A DNA stretch of 42,158 nucleotides, taken from positions 1-42,158 of the forward strand of contig RDZZ01000044.1 in the NCBI GenBank assembly GCA_004293655.1. The letters are read 5' to 3'. Under the pieces are notes generated by a model. The model was not told where the DNA came from and did not search any database. It saw only the letters and a list, made by a program, of their open reading frames with translations. This document shows, one piece after another, positions 8,451-19,915 of the stretch (position 1 is its first letter; the number at the start of each line of letters is the position of its first letter). This DNA comes from Polaromonas sp. (GTDB lineage Bacteria > Pseudomonadota > Gammaproteobacteria > Burkholderiales > Burkholderiaceae_C). The position numbers and the translations under genes were made by a program.

Positions 8451-9880
8451 ACGGCAATGCCTGATTGGATAGTTTGCTCACTTATTTGCAGCATATCCAG
8501 TACCTTTTGCGGCACGCTGCCCATCGAGCCAGCGCCCATGCAGACCACCACATCGCCCGCCAAGGCGTTGTCCACAATAGCTTGCGGCATGGCCTCAATG
8601 GCATCGACAAAAATCGGCTCGACCTTGCCCACCACGCGCAGGGCACGCGCCAGCGAACGGCCATCGGCTGCCACGATGGGCGCTTCGCCTGCGGCATACA
8701 CCTCAGACAGCAGCACAGCGTCGGCGTGGCCGATGACCTTGACGAAATCCTCAAAACAGTCGCGCGTGCGGCTGTAGCGGTGCGGCTGAAATGCCAGCAC
8801 CAGGCGCCGGCCCGGAAAAGCGCCACGCGCAGCGGCCAGCGTGGCGGCCATCTCGACCGGGTGGTGGCCGTAGTCTTCAATCAGTGTGAAGTGCCCGCCC
8901 TTCTGGCCAGGTACCTCGCCATAGCTTTGAAAGCGGCGCCCCACACCCTTGAACTGCGCCAGTGCTTTTTGCACGGCAGCGTCTGGCACATTGAGTTCAA
9001 CCGCCACCGCAATGGCCGACAAGGCATTGAGCACATTGTGCTCGCCTGCCAGGTTGAGCACCACGTCCAGGTCAGGCAGCGTGACGCCATTGCGCCTGTG
9101 TACGGTGAAATGCATTTGGCCACCGACTGCCCGCACGTTGACAGCGCGTACCTGCGCTTGGTCATTAAAGCCGTAGCTGGTGATGGGGCAAGACACCTGC
9201 GGCACGATGCTGCGCACGGCAGCGTCGTCGGTACACAAAATGGCGGTGCCATAAAAAGGCATGCGGTGCAGAAAATCGACAAAGGCTTGCTTGAGCTTGC
9301 CAAAGTCATGGCCATAGGTTTCCATGTGGTCGGCGTCGATGTTGGTGACCACCGCCATCACGGGCAGCAGGTTCAAAAACGAGGCATCTGACTCGTCCGC
9401 CTCCACCACAATGTAGTCGCCCGAACCCAGTTTGGCGTTCGCGCCCGTGCTGTTGAGCCGCCCGCCAATCACAAAGGTCGGGTCCAGCCCACCTTCAGCC
9501 AGTATGCTGGCCACCAGACTGGTGGTGGTGGTTTTGCCGTGCGTGCCCGCAATGGCAACGCCCTTTTTCAAGCGCATCAGCTCGGCCAGCATCAGGGCGC
9601 GGGGAACCACCGGAATACGCTTTTCACGGGCGGCCAGCACTTCCGGGTTGTCCGCCCGTACCGCTGTGGAGGTCACCACCGCGTCAACGCGGGCCAGGTT
9701 GTCTGCAGCGTGGCCGACAAAGGTCTGGATGCCAAGGCTTTGCAGGCGGCGCAGCGTGGGGCTGTCCGCCAGGTCGGAGCCAGAGATCACATAGCCCAGG
9801 TTGTGCAGCACCTCGGCAATGCCCGACATGCCGGAGCCGCCCAGGCCAATGAAGTGAATGTGTTGGATGGTGTGTTTCAT
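8447..9880 (-). CDS. murC: UDP-N-acetylmuramate--L-alanine ligase MurC
   Basis: A 477-residue Mur ligase adding L-alanine to UDP-MurNAc in the cytoplasm. The N-terminal Rossmann domain begins [18 protein letters not shown]; the central ATPase domain has the P-loop [16 protein letters not shown] and [12 protein letters not shown]. The C-terminal domain includes [18 protein letters not shown] and FQPHRYSRT, both MurC hallmarks. Length fits the family. It starts 4-5 nt after murG and overlaps ddl by ATGA. The order murG-murC-ddl-ftsQ matches the standard dcw layout. Confidence 0.97.
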
Positions 9881-9884
9881 GTCG

Positions 9885-10973
9885 TCAATTTCTCGCCAAG
9901 GTCTCGCAGGCAGCCACCACTTGGTCTGTTGCCTCTGTTTTATGCATCTTTTTGGCCTCTACCGCAACTTCCATAAGGGTTTGTCGCTCTGTTTTTTGTA
10001 GCATGGATGCCAGACTCGCAGCACTCAAGTCGCGCTGCTGCACCAGCCAGCCAGCGCCTTGATCGACCAGAAAGCGGGCATTGCCGGTTTGGTGGTCATC
10101 GACTGCCGCCGGGAAAGGCACGAACAGCGCGGCCGCCCCAACAGCGGCAATTTCCGTCACCGTGCTGGCCCCGGCGCGGCAGACGATGAGGTCCGCCGCC
10201 GCAAAAGCGCTGGCGGTGTCTTCAATAAACGGCGTGAGCGTTGCGTCCACGCCTGCTGCCAGGTAGTTGGCGCGCAGCGCATCCATCTGGCTTTTGCCGC
10301 TTTGGTGGGTCACCCGTGGCCGTTGGTCGCCGGGTATCAAGGCGAGGGCTTGCGGCACCAGGGTGTTCAAGGCGCTGGCACCCAAACTGCCGCCCACCAC
10401 CAACACGTGCAGCGGCCCGGTGCGCCCGGCAAAACGGGTGGCCGGGTCGGCCTGCGCCGTAAACGCTGGGCGCAGGGGGTTGCCCACGCATTGGGCATTT
10501 TTGAGCACATTGGGAAAGGCTGTAAAAACCCGGTCAGCGACTGCGGCCAGCACCTTGTTGACCATGCCCGCCACCGAGTTTTGTTCATGCAGCACCAGGG
10601 GCTTGCCCAACAGCACGCTCATCATGCCCGCCGGAAAAGCAATGTAGCCGCCAAAACCCAGCACCACGTCTGGCTTGACGCGCCGGATCACCCGCACGCT
10701 TTGCCAGAAAGCCCTGAGCAGCCGCAGCGGTAAAAATGCCAGCGTGGCCACGCCCTTGCCGCGCACCCCCGAAAACGCAATCGACTCAAAAGCAAAGCCG
10801 TGCGGTGGCACCAGCTGGCTTTCCATGCTGGGCTGGCTGGCTGTGCCTGCGCTGCCCAGCCAATGCACGCGCCAGCCGCGCTCGCGCAAAGCCTCGGCCA
10901 CGGCAAGGCCCGGAAAAATATGCCCCCCCGTGCCCCCGGCCATCACCAGAGCAGTCCGCACAGGGGTGTTCAT
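9885..10973 (-). CDS. murG: MurG N-acetylglucosaminyltransferase (lipid II synthase)
   Basis: A 362-residue GT28 glycosyltransferase that adds GlcNAc to lipid I at the inner face of the membrane. The N-terminal loop [16 protein letters not shown] and the second glycine-rich loop [12 protein letters not shown] are intact; [16 protein letters not shown] and [18 protein letters not shown] form the UDP-GlcNAc site. The start overlaps ftsW by ATGA. The C-terminal helix region (sense strand from about 10002 to 9951) has base composition and motifs resembling the dispersed GCTACAAAAA/TAGAGGCC repeat, yet its length matches other MurG proteins. Confidence 0.96.
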   Translation of the reverse strand: MNTPVRTALVMAGGTGGHIFPGLAVAEALRERGWRVHWLGSAGTASQPSMESQLVPPHGFAFESIAFSGVRGKGVATLAFLPLRLLRAFWQSVRVIRRVKPDVVLGFGGYIAFPAGMMSVLLGKPLVLHEQNSVAGMVNKVLAAVADRVFTAFPNVLKNAQCVGNPLRPAFTAQADPATRFAGRTGPLHVLVVGGSLGASALNTLVPQALALIPGDQRPRVTHQSGKSQMDALRANYLAAGVDATLTPFIEDTASAFAAADLIVCRAGASTVTEIAAVGAAALFVPFPAAVDDHQTGNARFLVDQGAGWLVQQRDLSAASLASMLQKTERQTLMEVAVEAKKMHKTEATDQVVAACETLARN

Positions 10974-12232
10974 GCGCGGCCTCCGCGCATCAAAAGGCGG
11001 TTCTCATAATCGATTCGCAGCACCACGGCGAGCGAGATCAGGTTCATCAAGATCGCAGAGCCGCCGTAACTCATCAAGGGCAGCGTCAGGCCCTTGGTGG
11101 GCAGTGCGCCCAGATTGACGCCAATGTTGATGAAGGTCTGAAACCCGATCCAGATTCCTACGCCCTGGGCCACCAGCCCTGCAAACAGGCGATCCAGGGC
11201 AATCGACTGACGGCCAATGTGCATGATGCGCCGGGTCATCCACATGAACAAAGCAATGACCGCCAGCACGCCCACCAGGCCAAACTCTTCACCGATCACA
11301 GCCATCAAAAAGTCGGTGTGCGCCTCAGGCAGCCAGTGCAGCTTTTCGATGCTGCCGCCCAGACCCACCCCAAACACCTCGCCCCGCCCAAAAGCAATCA
11401 GGGAGTGCGACAACTGGTAGCCTTTGCCCATGGCGTATTTCTCGCTCCACGGGTCCAGGTAGGCAAAAATCCGCTCACGCCGCCATTCGCTGAGCATGAC
11501 CATCAGGGCGAACGCGACCACCACCACCGCTGCAATGACAAAAAACATGCGGGCATTGACGCCGCCCAGAAACAAAATGCCCATGGCAATGACTGAGATC
11601 ACCATGAAAGCGCCCATGTCAGGCTCGGCCAGCAGCAGCGAGCCGACCACGGCAATGGCTGCCGCCATGGGCAGAACAGCACGGAAAAAGCGCTCTTTGA
11701 CATCCATTTTGCGGACCATGTAGTCCGCCGCATACAGCAGCACCGCAAACTTGGCCAGCTCTGAGGGCTGAAAGTTCATGAACCCCAGCGTGATCCAGCG
11801 CCGCGCACCATTGACACCCTTGCCAATAAAGGGCACCAGCACCAGCATGAGCAGCACCAGCGACACCACAAACAGCCAGGGAGCGAGTTTTTCCCAGGTC
11901 GCTATCGGCACCTGAAAAGCCACCACGGCGGCAATGAAAGCCACCATCAGCGAGACCACATGGCGCGTCAGGAAGTGGGTGTGGGCATAGCGTGCGAACT
12001 TGGGGTTGTCCGGCATGGCCACTGATGCCGAATACACCATGACCAAGCCAAACATCAGCAGCGCCACCGTGACCCAGATCAGCGCCTGGTCAACCCCCGC
12101 AATACGCGCCGGGGTGCTGGGCATGCGCGACAGGCTTTGCCGGCCTAGCCGCACAGGCAGCACATCAGAGGCGGCTTTGCCGATGCCCGAAAACCAGCCG
12201 GCCAGGCGCGTGGCAGCGGTCATCACTGTCAC
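10970..12232 (-). CDS. ftsW: Lipid II polymerase FtsW (SEDS glycosyltransferase)
   Basis: A 420-residue SEDS protein with about ten transmembrane segments; with FtsI it polymerises septal peptidoglycan. Recognisable segments include [20 protein letters not shown] (first helix), [20 protein letters not shown], the large periplasmic loop with [10 protein letters not shown] and [20 protein letters not shown], and [18 protein letters not shown]. The C-terminal helix has [18 protein letters not shown]. The first possible start is GTG at 12232, overlapping the murD stop (GTGA); an ATG at 12223 is an alternative. All conserved SEDS motifs are visible. Confidence 0.96.
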   Translation of the reverse strand: MTVMTAATRLAGWFSGIGKAASDVLPVRLGRQSLSRMPSTPARIAGVDQALIWVTVALLMFGLVMVYSASVAMPDNPKFARYAHTHFLTRHVVSLMVAFIAAVVAFQVPIATWEKLAPWLFVVSLVLLMLVLVPFIGKGVNGARRWITLGFMNFQPSELAKFAVLLYAADYMVRKMDVKERFFRAVLPMAAAIAVVGSLLLAEPDMGAFMVISVIAMGILFLGGVNARMFFVIAAVVVVAFALMVMLSEWRRERIFAYLDPWSEKYAMGKGYQLSHSLIAFGRGEVFGVGLGGSIEKLHWLPEAHTDFLMAVIGEEFGLVGVLAVIALFMWMTRRIMHIGRQSIALDRLFAGLVAQGVGIWIGFQTFINIGVNLGALPTKGLTLPLMSYGGSAILMNLISLAVVLRIDYENRLLMRGGRA

Positions 12233-13734
12233 AGAACCACCCCTTCTTCCAGAGCCAGGGCGCGCACGGCATCACAAAACACGTGCGCGCGGTGTTCATA
12301 GTTGTCAAACATGTCAAAACTCGCGCAAGCTGGAGACATCAGCACAGCGTCTCCAGCGCTTGCCTGCTGCTGGGCAAGTTGGACAGCCTGCGGCATCGAC
12401 ACCGCATCCAGCAGGGGCACAGACACACCCTGCAGCGCAGTCCGTATCAAGGGCGCATCCCGCCCGATGAGCACCACCGCACGGGTGTAGCGGGCCACAG
12501 GTTCTGCCAGGGGTGAAAAGTCTTGCCCCTTGCCTTCGCCGCCCAAAATCAGTACCAGCCGACGCTCGGCCCCTAGCCCGGCCAGCGCAGCAGCCGTGGC
12601 CCCGACGTTGGTGCCCTTGCTGTCATCGACATACTCGACCCCGGCGACAACGCCGACAGGCTCTACCCGGTGCGGCTCGCCCCGGTAGTCACGCAGGCCG
12701 TGCAGCATGGCGGCCAGACTGCAGCCGGCAGCCACCGCCAGGCCAAGTGCCGCCAGCGCATTGGTCGCGTTGTGACGGCCCCGAATGCGCAGGGCGTCGA
12801 GCGGCATCAGGCGTTGGATGTGCAGCATCACTTCGTCATCTTTGCGCCGCTTGAAGGTCTCATCAAGCTCCAGCGCGCGTACCAGCCAGGCCATGCCGTT
12901 GACCATTTCAATGCCCCAGTCTCCAGGGCGTGTAGGTGCATCACCGCCAAAAGTGAAGTAACTGCGCAACTGTTTGCCTTTGACCAGCGGCGGCAGGGCT
13001 GCCATCAGAAGCGGGTCATGGCGGTTGAGCAGCATCACCCCTGTGGGGCCATAGACATTGGCTTTGGCCGCACGGTAGGCACCAAAGGTTTCATGCCAGT
13101 CCAGGTGGTCTTGCGTGACGTTCAAAACCGTTGCCGCTGTAGGCTCAAAGTTTTTGATGCCATCGAGCTGAAAACTTGACAACTCAAGCACCCAGACGTC
13201 GGGCAGGGCTTGCCCCAGCGCCGCAGCATCGAGCTTTTCGGTCAGGGTGTCGAGCAGTGTCGGGCCAATATTGCCTGCCACTGCAACGGACTTTCCGGCA
13301 CGCTGCACCAGCTGGCCCGTCAGCGAGGTCACAGTCGTTTTGCCGTTGGTGCCCGTGATGGCAATGACTTGCGGCGCATAAGCCTGCGCTGCTTTCAGGT
13401 CTGCCAGCGCTTGCGCAAACAGGCCAAGCTCGTTGTCGCACGCGATGCCGCGCGCCTGAGCAGCTGTCACCACACCGGCAATTGATGCGGGCGACAGGCC
13501 AGGGCTTTTCAGCACCCTGTCAAAAGGTGTTCCATCAAGCAGCGATGGCCCCATGTCTGAATGCACAAAAATGGCTGAAGGCACGCTGGTTTGCAGGGCC
13601 TGCAACTGCGGCGGTACAGCCCGCGTGTCTGCCACGGTAACCTGTGCGCCAGCGCGAGCACACCAGCGGGCCAGTGCCAGGCCTGAACTGCCCAAGCCCA
13701 GAACGAGCACGTGTTGATCGGCAAGGTCTTTCAT
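12229..13734 (-). CDS. murD: UDP-N-acetylmuramoyl-L-alanine--D-glutamate ligase MurD
   Basis: A 501-residue Mur ligase that adds D-glutamate. [18 protein letters not shown] is the N-terminal nucleotide-sugar fold, [20 protein letters not shown] the ATP P-loop, and [13 protein letters not shown] the acidic metal-site segment. [13 protein letters not shown] and [15 protein letters not shown] complete the ligase signature, the last containing the MurD-typical DDSKGTN. It is longer than E. coli MurD (438), which seems to come from loop extensions rather than a fused domain. It starts 6 nt after mraY and overlaps ftsW. Confidence 0.96.
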   Translation of the reverse strand: MKDLADQHVLVLGLGSSGLALARWCARAGAQVTVADTRAVPPQLQALQTSVPSAIFVHSDMGPSLLDGTPFDRVLKSPGLSPASIAGVVTAAQARGIACDNELGLFAQALADLKAAQAYAPQVIAITGTNGKTTVTSLTGQLVQRAGKSVAVAGNIGPTLLDTLTEKLDAAALGQALPDVWVLELSSFQLDGIKNFEPTAATVLNVTQDHLDWHETFGAYRAAKANVYGPTGVMLLNRHDPLLMAALPPLVKGKQLRSYFTFGGDAPTRPGDWGIEMVNGMAWLVRALELDETFKRRKDDEVMLHIQRLMPLDALRIRGRHNATNALAALGLAVAAGCSLAAMLHGLRDYRGEPHRVEPVGVVAGVEYVDDSKGTNVGATAAALAGLGAERRLVLILGGEGKGQDFSPLAEPVARYTRAVVLIGRDAPLIRTALQGVSVPLLDAVSMPQAVQLAQQQASAGDAVLMSPACASFDMFDNYEHRAHVFCDAVRALALEEGVVL

Positions 13735-13740
13735 GGCCGT

Positions 13741-14919
13741 TTACCGCAGCTTGAGTGTTGACAGACCCACCAGGCACAGCAGCATGGTGATGATCCAGAA
13801 GCGCACCACAACCTGCGTTTCTTTCCAGCCGCTTTTCTCAAAATGGTGGTGCAGGGGCGCCATCTTGAGAACGCGGCGACCGGTGCCAAAGCGCTTTTTG
13901 GTGTATTTGAAGTACGTCACCTGCAGCATGACCGACAGGGCCTCGACCACAAAAATGCCACCCATGATGGCCAGCACAATTTCCTGACGCACGATCACTG
14001 CAATGGTGCCCAATGCAGCGCCCAAAGCCAGCGCCCCCACATCGCCCATAAAAACCTGGGCCGGATGGGTGTTGAACCACAAAAACGCCAGACCGGCACC
14101 GGCCATGGCGGCGCAAAATATCATCAGCTCGCCCGAGCCGGGAATATGCGGGAAAAACAGGTATTTGGAATAAACCGCACTGCCCGTGACGTAGGCAAAT
14201 ACACCCAGAGCCGAGCCCACCATGACGACCGGCATGATGGCCAGGCCGTCCAGGCCATCGGTCAGGTTGACGGCGTTGCTTGAACCCACAATGACCAGAT
14301 ACGTCAAAATCACAAAACCGAACACGCCCAGCGGGTAGCTGATTTCTTTGACAAACGGCACCAGCAAGCCTGCCTTGGGCGGCAAATTCACATCAAAGCC
14401 TGATTGCACCCAGCTGAAAAACAGCTGCAGCACACGCAGGTTGGAACTCTCGGAAATGCTGAACACCAGGTAAAGCGCAGCCACCAGGCCCACCAGAGAC
14501 TGCCAGAAATACTTCTCACGCGAGCGCATACCCTCGGGGTCTTTATGGACCACCTTGCGCCAGTCGTCCACCCAGCCAATCGCGCCAAACCCGAGCGTGA
14601 CCAGCAACACAATCCAGACAAACCGGTTCGACAGGTCAGCCCACAGCAGGGTAGATATGGCAATGCACAACAAAATCAGTACGCCGCCCATGGTGGGCGT
14701 GCCTGACTTGCTCAAATGGGTTTGCATGGCGTAGTCACGAATGGGCTGGCCGATTTTCAGCTCAGTCAACCTGCGAATCACAAACGGGCCAGCCACCAGC
14801 CCCAGCAGCAGCGCGGTCACAGCAGCCATCACGGCCCGAAATGTCAGGTACTGAAACACCCGAAAGGAGCCAAACTCTGGCGATAAGGACTGCAGCCACT
14901 GGGCCAGACTAAGCAACAT
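13741..14919 (-). CDS. mraY: Phospho-N-acetylmuramoyl-pentapeptide transferase MraY
   Basis: A 392-residue polytopic enzyme that moves phospho-MurNAc-pentapeptide to undecaprenyl phosphate, making lipid I. The start MLLSLAQWL at 14919 gives the length usual for betaproteobacteria and overlaps the end of murF by 11 nt. Signatures: [29 protein letters not shown] (catalytic Asp pair with substrate loop), [13 protein letters not shown] and [15 protein letters not shown], followed by [14 protein letters not shown] near the C-terminus. About ten membrane helices alternate with these cytoplasmic loops. Confidence 0.97.
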   Translation of the reverse strand: MLLSLAQWLQSLSPEFGSFRVFQYLTFRAVMAAVTALLLGLVAGPFVIRRLTELKIGQPIRDYAMQTHLSKSGTPTMGGVLILLCIAISTLLWADLSNRFVWIVLLVTLGFGAIGWVDDWRKVVHKDPEGMRSREKYFWQSLVGLVAALYLVFSISESSNLRVLQLFFSWVQSGFDVNLPPKAGLLVPFVKEISYPLGVFGFVILTYLVIVGSSNAVNLTDGLDGLAIMPVVMVGSALGVFAYVTGSAVYSKYLFFPHIPGSGELMIFCAAMAGAGLAFLWFNTHPAQVFMGDVGALALGAALGTIAVIVRQEIVLAIMGGIFVVEALSVMLQVTYFKYTKKRFGTGRRVLKMAPLHHHFEKSGWKETQVVVRFWIITMLLCLVGLSTLKLR

Positions 14920-16309
14920 GAGACGGTTCCGAAAAAATGACATGCGCGGCACTGATGGCCTGCACCACGCGCTCCATCTGCATGGAGCGGGAGCCCTTGA
15001 CGAGCACACTGGCAAACTGCGGCAGTGCCGCCAAAACGGCTGCGTTCAGTGCCGCCATATCCGTGAAATGTTGCCCCGACCCAAAACTGTGGGCAGCACG
15101 CGCAGACTGCACGCCCAGGGCAAATAATTGGTCAATGCCGCGCTCGCGTGCCAGGTGCCCGGCTTCTTCATGAAACTGCGGCCCGTCGCTGCCCACTTCA
15201 GCCATGTCGCCGATGACCAGCAAGCGCGGGCCGGGCAGCTCAGCGAGAACGTCAATAGCCGCGTGCATGGAGTCAGGGTTGGCGTTATAGGTGTCGTCGA
15301 TCAGCGCCATCGAGCGCCCTGAGACCGTGACGGGTATTGCGCGTGAACGGCCTTTGACAGGTTCAAAAACCTGCAGACCAGCGGCAATACAGACCAGCGG
15401 TACACCCGCAGCCAGCGCACAGGCCAGGGCTGCCAGCGCATTTTTAACATTGTGCCGCCCGGCAATGCCAAGTGTGAACTCAACCTGTCCTGACGGCGTT
15501 TCAGCCTGGACTTGCCAGCGGTTGTTGGCCCAGTGGGCAGCCGCTGTGACATCTGCAGTGCCGCCCAGCGCAAAGGTCAGTGTTTTGCGCGCGCCTGCCA
15601 TTTTTTGCCACAGCGCGGTGTAAGCGTCATCTGCAGGGAACACCGCAACACCTTGGGCGTCCAGTGCCTCAATGACCGAGCCGTTCTCAAGCGCAACGGC
15701 CTCTACGGTGGACATGAACTCCAGGTGCTCGCGCTGGGCATTGTTCACCAACGCAATGGCGGGGCGAGCCAGCCCGGCCAGGTAAGCAATCTCACCGGGA
15801 TGGTTCATGCCCAGCTCCACCACGCCGATCTGGTGCGCAGGCCGCAGGCGCAACAGCGTCAGGGGCACGCCAATGTCGTTGTTGAAATTGCCTTGTGTCG
15901 AAAAAGCAGCATCAGGTTTGTAGGCGCGCAAAATCGACGCAATCATCTGGGTGACGGTAGTTTTGCCATTGCTGCCCGTCACGGCGATCAGGGGCAAGTC
16001 AAATTGCGAGCGCCAGCTTGACGCAAGTCGCCCCAGCGCCAGCTTTGAGTCACTGACCTCAAGACCTGGCAAGCCGGCCATAGACAAGCCGTGGTGGGCC
16101 ACAGCAGCGGTTGCACCACTGGCTTTGGCCTGGGCTAAAAAGTCATGGGCATCGAAGTTTTCACCTTTGAGTGCGACAAACAAATCGCCCTTTTGAAGTG
16201 TTCGGGTGTCGGTATGCACGCGGTCAATGTGCGTTTGTCCGCTACCCACCAGTGCAGCAGGCACTGGCCCGGCAGCGAGCCAGTCGTGGGCTTGTTGCAG
16301 GCTCATCAT
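14909..16309 (-). CDS. murF: UDP-MurNAc-tripeptide--D-Ala-D-Ala ligase MurF
   Basis: A 466-residue Mur ligase that attaches D-Ala-D-Ala, the product of Ddl, to the nucleotide tripeptide. The N-terminal domain has [18 protein letters not shown], the P-loop is [19 protein letters not shown], then [17 protein letters not shown] and [31 protein letters not shown] is a MurF hallmark. It begins with two adjacent ATG codons (16309 and 16306) at the murE stop, so either ATGA or TGATG coupling is possible. Its last codons are shared with the start of mraY. Confidence 0.96.
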   Translation of the reverse strand: MMSLQQAHDWLAAGPVPAALVGSGQTHIDRVHTDTRTLQKGDLFVALKGENFDAHDFLAQAKASGATAAVAHHGLSMAGLPGLEVSDSKLALGRLASSWRSQFDLPLIAVTGSNGKTTVTQMIASILRAYKPDAAFSTQGNFNNDIGVPLTLLRLRPAHQIGVVELGMNHPGEIAYLAGLARPAIALVNNAQREHLEFMSTVEAVALENGSVIEALDAQGVAVFPADDAYTALWQKMAGARKTLTFALGGTADVTAAAHWANNRWQVQAETPSGQVEFTLGIAGRHNVKNALAALACALAAGVPLVCIAAGLQVFEPVKGRSRAIPVTVSGRSMALIDDTYNANPDSMHAAIDVLAELPGPRLLVIGDMAEVGSDGPQFHEEAGHLARERGIDQLFALGVQSARAAHSFGSGQHFTDMAALNAAVLAALPQFASVLVKGSRSMQMERVVQAISAAHVIFSEPSHVA

Positions 16310-17811
16310 GGGGCAACTCCTGCGCTGTTCACAAGCCGTGCATCCGTAAGGCGTGCATCCAGTGCTGCCTGCGCGTGCTGCACGTCAGAAAAAGGGTGTT
16401 TCACGCCATCCATGTCCTGATAGGTCTCATGCCCCTTGCCCGCCAGCAGCACCACATCACAAGGCTGTGCGCGCGCTACGGTTTGCGCAATCGCCAGTGC
16501 CCGGTCAGGCTGTACATGAACCGAGTCACCCCGCGTTAGCCCCTGCAGGATGTGGTCGATGATGCGCTGCGGGTCTTCACGACGCGGGTTGTCGCTGGTC
16601 ACCACCAGCTGGTCTGCATTCTTCTGTGCGCTAGCCGCCATCAAGGCTCGTTTGGATGTGTCGCGGTCACCACCACAGCCAAACAGGCACCATAGCTGGC
16701 CGCCCCGGCTGTGCGCCACACCGTGCAGTGCCAGCAATACTTTTTCCAGCGCATCGGGCGTGTGGGCATAGTCAATCGCCACCAGAGGCTGACCAGAATT
16801 TGCCAGGGTTTCAAGCCGTCCAGGCACAGACGGCAACGCGCTGGCAGCCGTTGCTGCATCTGCAAGCGACATACCCAGGGCGCGCATGGCAGCGACCACG
16901 CCCAGTAAATTGGACACGTTGTACAGACCGACCGTTGGCGCCGTGACCCGATGCCGCTGGGCGCCTTCGACCACCTCAAAAGCCAGCGTTTGCAGGCCTT
17001 GGCAAATCGCCTGCGCCTGCAGCCGGGCAGGTCTTTGAGCCGAGACAGTCCAGACATCCAGTGGCGACTTCGCCAGACTGGCAGCCAGCATTGAGCCTTG
17101 GGCATCATCGACATTGATCACTGCAGCTTCAAGTCCAGGCCAGGCAAACAGCGCCTCTTTTGCAGCCCAATAGGCCTGCATGGAGCCGTGGTAGTCCAGA
17201 TGGTCTTGTGTGAAGTTGGTGAACATGGCCACACGGATGTGCGTGGCATCCAGCCGGTGCTCGGCCAGACCAATCGATGAGGCTTCCAGGGCGCAGGCCA
17301 CAAAACCCTGATCCACAAGGCAGCGGAGCTGTTGCTGCAGCAGCACCGGGTCGGGCGTGGTCAGGCCATTGGCAACCAGCGCGTCGGGCGCGCCTATGCC
17401 CAGCGTACCGACTACCCCGCACTTGCGGCTCAGGCGGCCTAAAGCCTGGGCCAGCCACCAGGCGGTTGATGTCTTGCCGTTGGTGCCCGTCACAGCCACC
17501 ACCTGCAGCTGCTGGCTGGGTGCATTGAAGTAGCTCGCAGCAATCGGCGCTGCAGCAGCTTTGAGCCCTGCGTAGCCCGCAATGCGCTCGTCCGAGAACC
17601 CGAAGGGGTCAACACCCTGCGCTTCAACCAGGCAGGCTGCGGCACCAGCAGCCAGCGCACCCGGCACATAGTGGCGGGCATCGGTCGCAGCGCCTGGCCA
17701 GGCAATCAGACCGTCGCCTTGGCCAATTGTGCGACTGTCGGCTGACAGCTTGCCCGTCACGCGTGCGCACAGCCAGGCCGCGGCTTGTTCGGGCGTGTGC
17801 AAAAGGGTCAT
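16306..17811 (-). CDS. murE: UDP-MurNAc-L-Ala-D-Glu--2,6-diaminopimelate ligase MurE
   Basis: A 501-residue Mur ligase adding the third stem residue. I take ATG 17811, sharing one base with the ftsI stop (TGATG); TTG 17814 is possible but less likely. Motifs: TADSRTIG-like DSRTIGQGDGLIAWPG at the N-terminus, AVTGTNGKTSTAWWLA P-loop, ALEASSIGLAEHRLDAT, NFTQDHLDYHG and DYAHTPDALEKVL. The pocket sequence SDNPRREDPQRIIDHIL (DNPR motif) indicates meso-diaminopimelate rather than lysine, as in other Gram-negatives. dapF, a DAP-pathway gene, is also in this window. Confidence 0.96.
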   Translation of the reverse strand: MTLLHTPEQAAAWLCARVTGKLSADSRTIGQGDGLIAWPGAATDARHYVPGALAAGAAACLVEAQGVDPFGFSDERIAGYAGLKAAAAPIAASYFNAPSQQLQVVAVTGTNGKTSTAWWLAQALGRLSRKCGVVGTLGIGAPDALVANGLTTPDPVLLQQQLRCLVDQGFVACALEASSIGLAEHRLDATHIRVAMFTNFTQDHLDYHGSMQAYWAAKEALFAWPGLEAAVINVDDAQGSMLAASLAKSPLDVWTVSAQRPARLQAQAICQGLQTLAFEVVEGAQRHRVTAPTVGLYNVSNLLGVVAAMRALGMSLADAATAASALPSVPGRLETLANSGQPLVAIDYAHTPDALEKVLLALHGVAHSRGGQLWCLFGCGGDRDTSKRALMAASAQKNADQLVVTSDNPRREDPQRIIDHILQGLTRGDSVHVQPDRALAIAQTVARAQPCDVVLLAGKGHETYQDMDGVKHPFSDVQHAQAALDARLTDARLVNSAGVAP

Positions 17812-19544
17812 CAAAACGACTCCACAACGGCTGGCGTGACGATCTGCGGCTTCACCGACATGTCGGGCTGCACGCCCATCATGCGAAGCGTTTGTTGCAC
17901 CACTTCGCTAAACACGGGTGCGGCTGCAATACCGCCGTAGTAGTTGCCGTCACTTGGCTCGTCAATCATGACGGCAACAATGATACGGGGGGACTCGATC
18001 GGTGCCATGCCAGTAAACCAGGCCCGGTATTTGTTGCTGGCATAGCCTTTACCGACCTGCTTGCGGGCAGTGCCTGACTTGCCGCCGACCGAGTAGCCCA
18101 CGGTTTGCGCCAGCGGTGCGGTACCACCCGGCGCAGCTGCCATTTGCAGCATCTGGCGAATTGCACGCGCATTCTCGGGGGAAAACACCTTCACACCCAC
18201 TGCGGGTTCGCTGCTTTTGAGCATCGTCGTCGCGATGATCTCGCCGTCATGCGCAAACGAGGTGTAGGAGTGCGCCATCTGGAACAGCGAGGCTGACAAC
18301 CCGTATCCATAGGACATGGTGGCCTGCTCGACAGGACGCCAGGTTTTCCAGGGTCGCAGGCGCCCGGTGACTGCACCGGGGAACTGAATTTGCGGCTTCT
18401 GGCCGTAGCCCAGCGCGGTGTAGGTGTCCCACATCTCGCGCGGTGTCATTTTTTGCGCGATCTTGAGCGAGCCCACATTGCTGGACTTTTGAATCACGCC
18501 CTCCACCGTCAGGGTGCCGTAGTTGTGCGTGTCGTTGATGGTGAAGCCGCCGATGTTGAAGCGTCCAGGCCCGGTTTCTATCGTGGTTTTCGGCGTGATC
18601 CGGCCCGCTTCAAGTGCCATCCCGACCGTGATCGGCTTCATGGTCGAGCCTGGCTCAAACGTGTCTGTCAGCGCCCGGTTGCGCAGCTGCTCGCCTGAGA
18701 GGTTTTGACGTTTGTTGGGCTCATAGCTGGGGTAATTGGCCAGCGCCAGCACTTCACCCGTGATGGTGTCAAGCACGACCACACTGCCTGCCTTGGCCTT
18801 GTGGCGCAAGACGGCATCACGCAGTTTTTGATAGGCCACAAACTGCACCTTGCTGTCCAGGCTGAGCTGAATGTCTTTGCCGTCCATTGGCGGGACTTGC
18901 TCGCCTACGTCTTCAACCACCCGCCCCAGCCGGTCCTTGATGACGCGGCGCGAGCCTGCACGTCCCGACAGATCTTTGTTGAACCTGAGCTCAATGCCAT
19001 CCTGGCCCCGGTCTTCAACGTTGGTAAAGCCCACCACATGGGCGGCAGTCGCGCCTTCCGGGTATTGCCGTTTGTACTCCTTGCGCTGGTAGATACCCTT
19101 GATCCCCAAAGCGCTGATTTTCTGGGCCACAGGGTCATCGACCTGCCGCCTGATCCAGACAAAGCTCTTGTCTTCGTTGGCCAGTTTTTTAGTCAACTCT
19201 GCCAGTGGCATGTCTAAAAGCGTTGCCAGTGCGGCGAGCTGCTCGGCGCTCGCCTCCACATCTTCCGGGATGGCCCAGATGCTGGGCGCTGGCACGCTGG
19301 ACGCCAGAATCAGGCCATTGCGGTCAAGAATGCGGCCACGGCTGGCGGGCAGCTCCAGCGTGCGGGCAAAGCGAACCTCGCCCTGACGCTGGAAAAAATC
19401 ATTGCCAAACACCTGCACATAGGCTGCACGGCAAGCCAGCCCCAGAAAAGCCAGGGCAATGCCGCCCACAATGAGCTTGCTGCGCCACACGGGCGTTTTA
19501 CTGGCCAGCAAGGGGCTGGATGTGTAGCGCACGCTTTTATTCAT
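17811..19544 (-). CDS. ftsI: Septal peptidoglycan transpeptidase FtsI (PBP3)
   Basis: A 577-residue class B penicillin-binding protein. A single N-terminal transmembrane helix (LIVGGIALAFLGLACRAAYV) is followed by the dimerisation domain (ELPASRGRILDRNGLILASS). In the transpeptidase domain the catalytic serine is Ser300 of STMK (300-303), SSN lies at 354-356, and KSGTA at 489-493. FtsI cross-links septal peptidoglycan with FtsW. Its start overlaps ftsL (ATGA), and its stop shares a base with the murE start. No unusual residues are seen in the three active-site motifs. Confidence 0.97.
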   Translation of the reverse strand: MNKSVRYTSSPLLASKTPVWRSKLIVGGIALAFLGLACRAAYVQVFGNDFFQRQGEVRFARTLELPASRGRILDRNGLILASSVPAPSIWAIPEDVEASAEQLAALATLLDMPLAELTKKLANEDKSFVWIRRQVDDPVAQKISALGIKGIYQRKEYKRQYPEGATAAHVVGFTNVEDRGQDGIELRFNKDLSGRAGSRRVIKDRLGRVVEDVGEQVPPMDGKDIQLSLDSKVQFVAYQKLRDAVLRHKAKAGSVVVLDTITGEVLALANYPSYEPNKRQNLSGEQLRNRALTDTFEPGSTMKPITVGMALEAGRITPKTTIETGPGRFNIGGFTINDTHNYGTLTVEGVIQKSSNVGSLKIAQKMTPREMWDTYTALGYGQKPQIQFPGAVTGRLRPWKTWRPVEQATMSYGYGLSASLFQMAHSYTSFAHDGEIIATTMLKSSEPAVGVKVFSPENARAIRQMLQMAAAPGGTAPLAQTVGYSVGGKSGTARKQVGKGYASNKYRAWFTGMAPIESPRIIVAVMIDEPSDGNYYGGIAAAPVFSEVVQQTLRMMGVQPDMSVKPQIVTPAVVESF

Positions 19545-19915
19545 GGCCTGCGTATCCCGGCGCCCGCCGCATCGCGCGCCGTATTCGTGTCCACACCAGC
19601 AGCGCTTGCCGGTGCTGAGCCTGCGGCCAAAACGTCATGGCTCAGGGGCTTGTCTTTGTAAGTGACGTACTGCGTGATGGCCGGCGTGGTGGTGTGCATC
19701 TGCAAGCGGTCTTTGGCCAGTTTTTCAACCCGCAAAGGGGTTGCCTGCGCCCTTTTCTCGATTTGCAGGCGTTCGTTGTCGGTGTCTATTTTGCGACTCT
19801 GCGCAACAGCTTTTTCAAGCTCGACGAACAAGCGCCGCGACTCATACTGGATGTGTACGAGGTACAAGGCGCTGGCCATCACACCGAGCAGCAAAACCAA
19901 ATTAAACCGGGTCAT
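19541..19915 (-). CDS. ftsL: Cell division protein FtsL
   Basis: A 124-residue bitopic protein: a short cytoplasmic N-terminus, one membrane helix ([19 protein letters not shown]), then a periplasmic coiled coil ([20 protein letters not shown] and following) that pairs with FtsB and FtsQ. The tail is Ala/Pro-rich and less conserved. Sequence similarity among FtsL proteins is low, so the call relies on topology, length and position between rsmH and ftsI. It overlaps both neighbours by ATGA. Confidence 0.93.
   Translation of the reverse strand: MTRFNLVLLLGVMASALYLVHIQYESRRLFVELEKAVAQSRKIDTDNERLQIEKRAQATPLRVEKLAKDRLQMHTTTPAITQYVTYKDKPLSHDVLAAGSAPASAAGVDTNTARDAAGAGIRRP

Noticed and set aside
10736-11596. 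286-codon plus-strand frame opposite ftsW and murG
   Set aside because: Low-complexity His/Gln/Pro composition and full overlap with two essential genes mark it as a shadow.
17812-17814. TTG at 17814 as the murE start
   Set aside because: The ATG three bases later (17811) gives the same protein minus one residue and is coupled by TGATG to ftsI.
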